Shown here: positions 8,065-14,427 of the stretch, in pieces | Layout of the letters: every line of letters starts with the position of its first letter | Position numbering within the stretch: position 1 is the stretch's first letter | Source: Pseudomonadota bacterium | GTDB lineage: Bacteria > Pseudomonadota > Alphaproteobacteria > Rhizobiales > Xanthobacteraceae | Assembly: GCA_023432885.1 (NCBI GenBank) | Contig: JAEZEU010000314.1 | Coordinates: forward strand, 1 to 15,005 | Direction: 5' to 3' | DNA length: 15,005 nucleotides | The notes under the pieces: generated by a model | Told to the model about the DNA's origin: nothing | The model's database searches: none | What the model saw: the letters and a program-made list of their open reading frames with translations, nothing else | Position numbers and translations under genes: made by a program

Positions 8065-8085
8065 GCGGCCGGGATTCCCGGCCGC
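8065..8085. repeat. Perfect GC-rich palindrome between chemoreceptor 2 and the AraC gene
   Basis: GCGGCCGGGA, one T, TCCCGGCCGC: ten-base arms, fully symmetrical. On the minus strand it lies after the chemoreceptor stop and 75 bases before the AraC-gene start, with TTATAAG (a possible -10 hexamer) a few bases later at about 8056-8062. There is no T-run, so it is a weak candidate for an intrinsic terminator; an operator for autoregulation is equally possible. Both roles are inference. Confidence 0.45.
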
Positions 8086-8160
8086 AACGTCGTTCATCGG
8101 CGATTTAGCTCCAAGGCGAAAGTCCCGTGAGTCCGGTCTTCTACGGACCTACAGGCGCGG

Positions 8161-9852
8161 TTACGCAGCCCGGACCGAGGTGAGGAACTTCGAGACCTCG
8201 ATCTTGAGACGGCTGCTGTCGCCCGAGAGCATCTTGGCCGCCGACAGCACCTGCGTGGAGGCCGAGCCGGTCTCGGTGGCACCGCGCTGCACGTCCGTGA
8301 TGTTGGACGACACCTGCATGGTGCCTTGCGCCGCCTGCTGGACATTGCGGGAGATCTCCTGCGTTGCAGCGCCCTGTTCTTCCACGGCAGCGGCTATCGT
8401 CGAAGAGATTTCCGACAGCCTTTCGATCGTGCCGCTGATTTCCTTGATCGCATTGACCGACTCGTTCGTTGCGACCTGGATGCCCGATATCTGCTGGCTG
8501 ATCTCGCCGGTAGCCTTCGCGGTCTGCTCGGCCAACGCCTTCACTTCGGAGGCGACGACCGCAAAGCCGCGGCCGGCTTCCCCTGCGCGGGCTGCCTCGA
8601 TGGTAGCATTGAGTGCCAGGAGATTGGTCTGGCCTGCGATCGTGTTGATCAGCTCAACGACGTCGCCGATGCGGCTCGCCGCCTTCGATAATTCGCTGAC
8701 GCGGTCGTTGGTGGTGCGGGCCTGACCGACGGCTTCGGTCGCCATCCGCGCGGATTCCTGCACCTGTCGGCTGATTTCGGTAACCGAGGACGACAGTTCC
8801 TCGGTGGCGGACGCCACCGACTGCACGTTGGTGGAAGCTTCCTCGGAGGCCGCCGCCACGTTGGTCGCCAGTTCCTTGGACCGATCGGCAGTCGAGGACA
8901 GCGTGCCCGCTGAGGCCTCGAGCTGGCTCGAAGCCGAAGACACGGTGTCAACGATCTCGCCGATCATCGATTCGAATTCGCGGGTGATATTATCGACGCG
9001 GCGACCACGCTCGATCTTGGCCTCGGCGTCGGCGGCCGCGGCCTCGTCGGCCACCTTCTTGGCGATCAGCGCTTCCTTGAACACCTGCAGCGTGTCGGCC
9101 ATGGTGCCGATCTCCGTCTTCTCGCCCTGATGCGGAACAACAGCAGTCAGGTCCCCCTTGCCGAGCGCCTGCATCGGCGTGACGATCGAGGCGATGCCGG
9201 CGGAAATGTCGCGGACCAGATAGAAGCTGACGCCCAGGCCGATGATCATGGCAGCGCCCAGGATGATCGAGAGCACCAGGAATGCGGCAGTGTAGCTGTC
9301 CGCGGCGTCGCGGGCCGCCTTGTCGGCGCCGGAATTGTTCAATTCGATGCTCTTCTTCAGGACTTCGTCGGCCTCGAGCCCGATCTTGTTGACGGACTTC
9401 GTATTCAGATCCTGGGCCTCCTTCGGGAACTTGCCGGCCTCCTTGCGCGACAGGGCTATGACCTCTTCGGTGCCCTTGGTGTACTTGTCCCAGAGGTCCG
9501 ACCATTGTTTGTAGAGCGCGCGTTCCTCCGGCGAGGTGATCATCGGCTCGTACAGGGCGCGGGCCTTCAGGTTGCCTTCGACGACCGCAGCAAGCGTCTT
9601 TTCCATCGCAAGCTTCTCCTCGAGCGTCTCGTTCAGCATATGCTGGCGAATGACGTTGCGATAGGTAATGACGCCGGCGCGCAGGTCGCCAAGCACGCGA
9701 ACGCTGGGCAACCAGATGGTGGTGATGTCCACCGTACTGGCGTTGATAGAGCGCATTTCCTTGACGGCGAGCAGGCCCATACCGGTCATGGCGACCAGCA
9801 GGAAGGCAACGACGGCGATGAGTTTGGTGCGGATCGAGATGGTCGAGAGCAT
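8161..9852 (-). CDS. Methyl-accepting chemotaxis protein, 4HB-type sensor
   Basis: Second chemoreceptor, 563 residues from the ATG at 9852. TM1 about 10-32 (IAVVAFLLVAMTGMGLLAV), a helical periplasmic sensor of about 155 residues (33-187) with the size and character of the four-helix-bundle MCP domain, TM2 about 188-213, HAMP about 214-268, then the signalling coiled coil with the tip NTIAGQTNLLALNATIEAAR (about 403-422). It ends KFLTSVRAA with no CheR pentapeptide. An in-frame ATG 30 codons upstream (9942) would put a polar, Cys- and Trp-containing stretch before TM1 and is unlikely, because MLSTISIRTKLIAV is the normal beginning. No strong Shine-Dalgarno is visible before 9852. Its signalling domain aligns to the other receptor without a gap over the last 271 residues (about 227 identical by hand count). 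The ligand is unknown. Confidence 0.93.
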   Translation of the reverse strand: MLSTISIRTKLIAVVAFLLVAMTGMGLLAVKEMRSINASTVDITTIWLPSVRVLGDLRAGVITYRNVIRQHMLNETLEEKLAMEKTLAAVVEGNLKARALYEPMITSPEERALYKQWSDLWDKYTKGTEEVIALSRKEAGKFPKEAQDLNTKSVNKIGLEADEVLKKSIELNNSGADKAARDAADSYTAAFLVLSIILGAAMIIGLGVSFYLVRDISAGIASIVTPMQALGKGDLTAVVPHQGEKTEIGTMADTLQVFKEALIAKKVADEAAAADAEAKIERGRRVDNITREFESMIGEIVDTVSSASSQLEASAGTLSSTADRSKELATNVAAASEEASTNVQSVASATEELSSSVTEISRQVQESARMATEAVGQARTTNDRVSELSKAASRIGDVVELINTIAGQTNLLALNATIEAARAGEAGRGFAVVASEVKALAEQTAKATGEISQQISGIQVATNESVNAIKEISGTIERLSEISSTIAAAVEEQGAATQEISRNVQQAAQGTMQVSSNITDVQRGATETGSASTQVLSAAKMLSGDSSRLKIEVSKFLTSVRAA

Positions 9853-9958
9853 GGCGAGAGACTTTGTTGTTGGCGCTTCGCGCTTCAATGAATTCCAGTA
9901 GTCGCAGCCCGGCGAATCCCAGGAATGCCCACAACCATTCATGCCCGCGACACCCTGC

Positions 9959-9972
9959 CGTTGTGTTAATGC
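9959..9972 (-). promoter_or_regulatory. Motif shared by both chemoreceptor upstream regions (copy 2)
   Basis: Minus-strand GCATTAACACAACG, 106 bases before the start codon at 9852. It matches copy 1 at 12 of 14 bases, in the same orientation and at a similar distance. Possible regulator site or part of a promoter; no experimental basis. Confidence 0.4.
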
Positions 9973-9979
9973 GAACTGC

Positions 9980-9993
9980 CCGTAGGACTACGG
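9980..9993. promoter_or_regulatory. Short palindrome upstream of the second chemoreceptor
   Basis: CCGTAG-GA-CTACGG, six-base perfect arms with a two-base centre, between the otnK stop and the chemoreceptor start, eight bases from the shared 14-base motif. The loop is too tight and there is no T-run for a terminator, so a dimeric regulator site is the better reading. Low certainty. Confidence 0.35.
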
Positions 9994-10028
9994 TCAGGTC
10001 ACGCGGTCGGCGAATAAAGCCGGAAAGC

Positions 10029-11306
10029 TCAGCGCATCAGCTTGAGCGCATCCAAAAAAAACTGCGGCCCGCCGAAATTGCCTGACTTCAGGGCAAGCAG
10101 CATCTCGCCTTTGCCGGCACCGACTGCGCGCAAAACCGGCACGCCTGCAGCGATTTCCTCGCCAACAAGGAATCCGGGAATGCCCAGCCGATCGACGACG
10201 GCGCCTGAAGTCTCGCCGCCTGCAACGACGAGACGGCGAACACCGGATCGCACCAGTCCTTCGGCGATGTCGGCCATCGCTTGCTCGATGGCATGCCCTG
10301 CGCGCGTGCGGCCATGACGTGATTGCAGGGCTGTGACTTCTTCCGGCGTCGCGCTGCTGGCGATCAGGACTGGACCGGAGTGGAGCCGTTCGGCCGCCCA
10401 GGCCGTCGCACGGCGCGCCTCCTCCTTGCCGGTGACGAGGCCATCGGTATCGAGCTGCAGCACCGGCATGATCGCTTCCGCATTGGCGATCTGCTGCAAG
10501 GTCGCCTGCGAGCAGCTGCCGGCAAGGCACGCCGCGGGCCCACCGACCGCCGCTCCCGAAGCTGCGTTCGATGCGGCAGCTTTCACCTTGCCGGACCTCA
10601 CCAGCGCGCGCGCCAGCCCAAGCCCGATACCGGAGGCGCCGACCGAAAGCTGATGATCGGCCGCGACCGCGCCGATGATCTCGAGATCGGTGTCGAACAC
10701 GGCATCAATGATGGCGGCGCCGGTGCCCTGCCCGGCCAATTCGTCAAGCCGCGTGCGAATGGCGCCGGGTCCGCGGGTGAGCGTTGCAAGATTGACCAGG
10801 CCGATCTTGGTCTTGCTCTGCCGCGCCAGTACCCGAACCAGATTGGAATCATGCATCGGATTGAGCGGATGATCCTTCAGCGGGCTTTCGTCCAGCGGCA
10901 CGAGGCCGACGAACAGGTTACCCTGGTAGACGGTGCGGCCGGTTTCGGGGAAGGCCGGCGTCACCAGGACGATCTTCTCGCCGCAATCAGCGCGAAGCGC
11001 ATCCATCACCGGGCCGATATTGCCGGCATCGGTGGAGTCGAAGGTCGAGCAGATCTTGAACAGGACATGGCCGGCGCCGCGGCCACGCAGCCATATTTCC
11101 GCATCGCGCGAGCGCGCCACCGCCTCGCTCGCCTCGATCGAACGGCTCTTCAGCGACACGACGACGGCGTCGACCACGGGCAAGCCCATATCGGCCGGAG
11201 GCACGCCGATCGTCTGCACCGTGCGCAGGCCCTGCCGGGTCAGCGTGTTGGCGAGATCGGAGGCGCCGGTATAGTCGTCCGCGATGCAGCCCAGCGCCAG
11301 CGTCAC
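10029..11306 (-). CDS. otnK: 3-oxo-tetronate 4-kinase (four-carbon acid sugar kinase, DUF1537)
   Basis: Phosphorylates 3-oxo-tetronate at C4 with ATP (EC 2.7.1.217), the committing step of threonate/erythronate breakdown, in the cytoplasm. The 425 residues match the two-domain DUF1537 family: an N-terminal acid-sugar-binding domain with the hallmark ADDYTGASD (9-17) and KICSTFDST (84-92), and a C-terminal nucleotide-binding domain with VAGGETSGAVVDRLG (361-375) and KSGNFG (407-412). The start ATG overlaps the stop of otnI by four bases (ATGA), so the two are translationally coupled. The 3' end has an eight-T run (minus strand, 10054-10061) coding Phe-Phe-Leu near residues 416-418, where a slip would change only the last few residues. 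Assignment rests on motifs plus the otnI, otnC and ltnD neighbours. Confidence 0.93.
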   Translation of the reverse strand: MTLALGCIADDYTGASDLANTLTRQGLRTVQTIGVPPADMGLPVVDAVVVSLKSRSIEASEAVARSRDAEIWLRGRGAGHVLFKICSTFDSTDAGNIGPVMDALRADCGEKIVLVTPAFPETGRTVYQGNLFVGLVPLDESPLKDHPLNPMHDSNLVRVLARQSKTKIGLVNLATLTRGPGAIRTRLDELAGQGTGAAIIDAVFDTDLEIIGAVAADHQLSVGASGIGLGLARALVRSGKVKAAASNAASGAAVGGPAACLAGSCSQATLQQIANAEAIMPVLQLDTDGLVTGKEEARRATAWAAERLHSGPVLIASSATPEEVTALQSRHGRTRAGHAIEQAMADIAEGLVRSGVRRLVVAGGETSGAVVDRLGIPGFLVGEEIAAGVPVLRAVGAGKGEMLLALKSGNFGGPQFFLDALKLMR

Positions 11307-12085
11307 GGCCTTGCTCCCGCGTAAGGCCTGAACCAGCCAAGCCCGTCAACGGTCTTGCCGCGCGGATTGTATTCGCAGCCGACAAAGCCGCCATAGGCGA
11401 GCCGGTCGAGCTCGGCGAACAGGAACGGATAATTCAACTCTTCGCCATCGGGCTCGTTGCGCGAGGGAATGCTGGCGATCTGGATGTGGCCAATGACCGG
11501 CATCATCTGGCGCAGTCGCATGGTGACGTCGCCATGGATGATCTGGCAGTGGTAGATGTCGAACTGCAGTTTCAGGTTCGCGATCTTCAGCTCGTTGATG
11601 AGATCATGAGCGAAGGTGAAATCATTGAGGAAATAGCCGGGCACGTTGCGCGGATTGATCGGCTCGATGACCACGTCAAGGCCGTGCGGCGCGAAGAACT
11701 CCGCGGCAGTCGCCACCGATTTGTAGAAGGCTTCCACCGCCTTGCTGTCGGAGCGATTGGCGATTCCGGCCATCAGATGCACGCGCTTCACGCCGGTTGC
11801 CTGCGCATAGGGCAAGGCCGTGTGCAGGCTCTTCTTCAGATCATCGAAGCGCTCGGGCAGCGCGGCAAATCCCTTTTCGCCGGCGTCCCAATTTCCGGGC
11901 GGCAGATTGAACAGCGCCTGGGTGAGGCCGTTGTTCTTCAGCCGGTTGCCGACTTCCTCAGCCGGATGATCGTAGGGAAACAGGAATTCGACCGCATTGA
12001 AGCCGGCCTTCGCCGCGGCTTCGAACCGGTCGAGGAACGGCACCTCGGTGAACATCATGGAGAGATTGGCGGCAAAACGAGGCAT
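11303..12085 (-). CDS. otnI: 2-oxo-tetronate isomerase (hydroxypyruvate isomerase-like TIM barrel)
   Basis: Converts 2-oxo-tetronate to 3-oxo-tetronate (EC 5.3.1.35), supplying the kinase encoded downstream. The 260-residue protein is a xylose-isomerase-like TIM barrel close to Hyi: NLSMMFTEVPFLDRFEAAAK at the N-terminus, AGFNAVEFLFPYD, and the metal and acid-base residues E141 (VIEPIN), D176 (QFDIYH), H200 (GHIQIAS) and E238 (CEYNP). These positions come from comparison with the family from memory. It begins 11 bases after the ltnD stop; the Shine-Dalgarno AAGGGG overlaps that stop codon. Without context it would be called hydroxypyruvate isomerase; the kinase and aldolase neighbours favour OtnI. 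Confidence 0.92.
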   Translation of the reverse strand: MPRFAANLSMMFTEVPFLDRFEAAAKAGFNAVEFLFPYDHPAEEVGNRLKNNGLTQALFNLPPGNWDAGEKGFAALPERFDDLKKSLHTALPYAQATGVKRVHLMAGIANRSDSKAVEAFYKSVATAAEFFAPHGLDVVIEPINPRNVPGYFLNDFTFAHDLINELKIANLKLQFDIYHCQIIHGDVTMRLRQMMPVIGHIQIASIPSRNEPDGEELNYPFLFAELDRLAYGGFVGCEYNPRGKTVDGLGWFRPYAGARP

Positions 12086-12096
12086 CGACTGACCCC

Positions 12097-13008
12097 TTAC
12101 TTTTCGCCCGGCAGTGTTGTGCCGGTGACCCTTGCATACATCCGTGCCACCGACGCATCGTCGTCCCGGCCCATGCCGGCGGCGGCCGTCATCAAGAACA
12201 TCTGCAGCGCGGCGGCCGAGACCGGCACGGGAAAGCGCGCATTGCGCGCCATGTCCTGGATGATGCCGAGGTCTTTGACGAAGATCTCCACGGCGCTGCG
12301 CGGGGTGTAGTCGCCGTCGAGCACATGCGGCATACGGTTTTCGAACATCCAGGAGTTGCCGGCGGAGGCCGTAATCACTTCATACACCTTGCGGATGTCG
12401 AGCCCCTGCCTGGCTGCGAATGCCATTGCCTCCGAGGCGGCGGCGATATGCACGCCCGCGAGCAACTGGTTGATCATCTTGAACGCCGCGCCTTGCCCTG
12501 CGGCATCGCCGAGCTCGTAGAGCTTTGCCGCCATCGCATCGAGCGCCGGCCGCGCTTTGCCGAACGCGGCTGGACTGCCGGAGGCGAGAATGGTGAGCTC
12601 ACCCTGCGCAGCGCGCTGTGCACCGCCGGAAATCGGCGCATCCAGATAGTGCCGGCCGCTTGCTTCCAGTTGTTTGGCGAGACGCCGCGCCACGTCGGGA
12701 TCCATGGTGGCGGAGGAGATAAATACAGCGCCCTGTGGGAGCGTCCCGGCGACGCCGTTCGCACCGAACAGGATGGTCTCGGTCTGTGCAGCATTGACGA
12801 CGACGCTGACAACTATGTCCGCATCCAAAGCGGCCTCTGCCGGCGTGTCCGCGCCCTTGCCGCCGCCGGCGACGAAGCGGGCGACGCTGTCCGCGGAGAC
12901 GTCGCAGCCCGTCACTGCAAAACCCGCGCGCCGCAGCGAGGTCGCCATGCCAAATCCCATCGAGCCGAGTCCGATCACGGCGATGCGGGGGTTTGCGGTT
13001 TCTGACAT
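12097..13008 (-). CDS. ltnD: L-threonate 2-dehydrogenase (beta-hydroxyacid dehydrogenase family)
   Basis: Oxidises L-threonate to 2-oxo-tetronate with NAD+ (EC 1.1.1.411), the entry step of the pathway. From the ATG at 13008 it has 303 residues, standard for 3-hydroxyisobutyrate-dehydrogenase relatives. The Rossmann fold shows GLGSMG (13-18) and an acidic residue at the end of beta-2 (CDVS, D36), which suits NAD. The substrate motif DAPISGGAQRAAQGELTI (123-140) and catalytic K177 (AAFKMINQLLAG) are present. The open frame extends 52 codons further upstream, but that stretch is unlike the family and crosses the divergent control region; AAGGAAG six bases before 13008 fixes the start. First gene of ltnD-otnI-otnK, divergent from otnC. 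Family members also act on 3-hydroxyisobutyrate or tartronate semialdehyde; the neighbours decide the name. Confidence 0.9.
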   Translation of the reverse strand: MSETANPRIAVIGLGSMGFGMATSLRRAGFAVTGCDVSADSVARFVAGGGKGADTPAEAALDADIVVSVVVNAAQTETILFGANGVAGTLPQGAVFISSATMDPDVARRLAKQLEASGRHYLDAPISGGAQRAAQGELTILASGSPAAFGKARPALDAMAAKLYELGDAAGQGAAFKMINQLLAGVHIAAASEAMAFAARQGLDIRKVYEVITASAGNSWMFENRMPHVLDGDYTPRSAVEIFVKDLGIIQDMARNARFPVPVSAAALQMFLMTAAAGMGRDDDASVARMYARVTGTTLPGEK

Positions 13009-13115
13009 GCGGCGCTTCCTTGCTTGCCGCATTTCCGGCGCGGCTTGACCTTGCCTATCACGGCTTGGCCGCGCTGCCAAAGCGTGAGACAAGGCGGCTT
13101 CTTGGGGAACGCAAG
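13009..13115. promoter_or_regulatory. Divergent ltnD / otnC control region with 20-bp-spaced direct repeat
   Basis: These 107 bases separate two genes of one pathway and must hold both promoters. CGGCTTGACC (13041-13050) and CGGCTTGGCC (13061-13070) are a direct repeat, 9 of 10 bases identical, exactly 20 bases apart, close to two helical turns. That would let one regulator bind both halves on the same face. The first copy includes TTGACC, a possible plus-strand -35, but I find no convincing -10 at 16-18 bases. No regulator gene is adjacent to match it with. Confidence 0.5.
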
Positions 13116-13772
13116 ATGAGCGACGCCAAAATCCGCGAAGACATCTGCCGCTTCGGCCGCTCATTGTTCGAGCGGGGCCTGACGCCGGGCTCGTCGGGCA
13201 ATATCAGCGTGAAACTCGACGATGGCGGCTGGCTGGTGACCCCGACCAATGCTTCGCTCGGTTTCCTCGATCCGGAACGGCTGTCGCGGCTCGGACCCGA
13301 CGGGCGGCTGGTGTCCGGCGATGCCCCAACCAAGGAGGTGCCGCTGCATACCGCGCTGTACCAGACGCGCCATGCAGCAGGCGCAATTGTGCATCTGCAC
13401 TCCACCCATTCTGTGGCGCTGTCGATGCTGCCCGAGGTCGACCCTCGCGCCGCGCTGCCCCCGATGACGGCCTATTACGTGATGAAGTGCGGCCAGACCG
13501 CGCTTGTCCCCTACTACCGGCCGGGCGATCCCGCCGTTGCGGATGCCATCAAGGGGCTGGCCGGGAAATATTCGTCGGTGCTGCTCGCCAACCACGGCCC
13601 GGTGGTCTCAGGCGACACGCTGGAGGCGGCGGTGTTTGCGATGGAGGAACTGGAGGAAACGGCAAGGCTGTATCTGCTGCTGCGCGGGCTGAACCCGCGC
13701 TATCTCTCGCCGCAGCAGGTGGCGGACCTGGCGAAGGTATTCGGGCTGACCCTGCCCGAGCATGGACACTGA
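13116..13772 (+). CDS. otnC: 3-oxo-tetronate 4-phosphate decarboxylase (class II aldolase fold)
   Basis: Splits 3-oxo-tetronate 4-phosphate to dihydroxyacetone phosphate and CO2 (EC 4.1.1.104), delivering carbon to glycolysis. The 218-residue protein has the class II aldolase/adducin fold: GLTPGSSGNISVKL (21-34, phosphate loop), PTKEVPLH with the catalytic-type E74, HLHSTH with metal ligands H93 and H95, and ANHGPV with the third ligand H160. The ATG at 13116 has GGGGA eight bases upstream. The frame is open for 41 more codons, but those cross the ltnD start and look noncoding. It is transcribed away from ltnD, so the pathway is split over two divergent units. Fuculose- or ribulose-phosphate aldolases share these motifs; the DUF1537 kinase neighbour supports OtnC. 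Confidence 0.92.
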   Translation: MSDAKIREDICRFGRSLFERGLTPGSSGNISVKLDDGGWLVTPTNASLGFLDPERLSRLGPDGRLVSGDAPTKEVPLHTALYQTRHAAGAIVHLHSTHSVALSMLPEVDPRAALPPMTAYYVMKCGQTALVPYYRPGDPAVADAIKGLAGKYSSVLLANHGPVVSGDTLEAAVFAMEELEETARLYLLLRGLNPRYLSPQQVADLAKVFGLTLPEHGH

Positions 13773-13806
13773 TCCTGCGGTCGGCGCAAATTGATTTGCT
13801 TCGGCG

Positions 13807-13847
13807 CACGGCACGGACAACATGCGCCGTGCCGTGAACGAGCTTTT
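13807..13847 (+). terminator. Probable terminator after otnC
   Basis: CACGGCACGG (13807-13816) and CCGTGCCGTG (13827-13836) make a perfect 10-bp stem with a 10-base loop, 35 bases after the otnC stop. The T-run is weak and displaced (TTTT at 13844-13847), so it may end transcription only partly or serve as a 3' stability hairpin. Confidence 0.5.
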
Positions 13848-13876
13848 CAGTTGTGTCAGTTGTCGGAGAAACCGCC

Positions 13877-14269
13877 ATGAATTGCAACGTACCCCGCGCC
13901 CTACTTGTGACCGGTAGCCTCATCCTTTTGCCAGGTACCGCAAATCCGCAGACGCCGCATGGCGGTGTTGTCCCCGTTCTCAATGTGGAAGCGAACTGCA
14001 GGGCCACCCAGGAGGACGACAAAGGCCTGGCGAACGCACAGACCTACGACGCCTGCATGAGAGACGAGAAGACCGCCCAGCAGCAACTGAACCCGATTTG
14101 GTCTACAACTCCCGAGACAGTTCGCGGACAATGCTACGGTGAAGCCGTTGCCGGTGGAATCGAAAGCTACGTTGACCTGCTTTCCTGTATCCAGATGAAC
14201 GGGTTTGGCCAGTCATCGAGTCCAGCAGGTTCGCTACGGGGAGCGAGCAAGAACCGAAACAAGGGATGA
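13877..14269 (+). CDS. Small exported four-cysteine protein of unknown function
   Basis: The 130-residue product begins with a likely Sec signal peptide (NVPRALLVTGSLILLPGTA, cleavage near residue 22), so it probably acts in the periplasm or outside the cell. The mature part keeps four cysteines (C41, C60, C86, C104) in the order NCRAT, YDACMRDEKTA, GQCYGEA, SYVDLLSCIQM, spaced so that two disulfides are plausible, and it ends in a polar Gly/Ser/Lys/Asn tail. I recall small Rhizobiales proteins with the same YDxCMxDE...CxGEA...SYVxLLxC pattern; none has a function I know. The start at 13877 has GGAGAA six bases upstream; an ATG 8 codons earlier would place polar residues ahead of the signal peptide. 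It stands alone, between otnC and a convergent transporter gene. Confidence 0.75.
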   Translation: MNCNVPRALLVTGSLILLPGTANPQTPHGGVVPVLNVEANCRATQEDDKGLANAQTYDACMRDEKTAQQQLNPIWSTTPETVRGQCYGEAVAGGIESYVDLLSCIQMNGFGQSSSPAGSLRGASKNRNKG

Positions 14270-14427
14270 CCGGGCCGGCACTGCGCAGCGAAAAGCTCAT
14301 CAAGGCTGGGCAGTGCTGACGCTGCACGACCATGGCGGAAACCGGCTTCTCTGTCATTGCAGCGAAGCGGTCCACTTACCGCCAGCGCCGCAATGAATCC
14401 CTTCACTGCTGCCGGCAAGGAAACCAG

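Noticed and set aside
8139..8156. GTCCG ... CGGAC hairpin as terminator of the second chemoreceptor
   Set aside because: Only a 5-bp stem with an 8-base loop and no T-run on the minus strand.
9853..9942. Extra 30 residues at the start of the 4HB chemoreceptor
   Set aside because: The extension is polar and unlike MCP N-termini, which begin with a few residues before TM1 as at 9852.
10054..10078. GC-rich stretch plus T8 inside otnK as an internal terminator
   Set aside because: The preceding sequence gives at most a 3-4 bp stem with a very tight loop, and it lies inside a conserved coding region.
10323..11324. A 333-codon open frame opposite otnK
   Set aside because: Arg/His/Gly-rich antisense shadow of a gene with clear DUF1537 motifs.
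13009..13164. N-terminal extension of ltnD (and of otnC on the other strand, 12993-13115)
   Set aside because: Both extensions would cross the divergent control region, lack family similarity, and ignore good ribosome sites at 13015-13021 (ltnD) and 13104-13108 (otnC).
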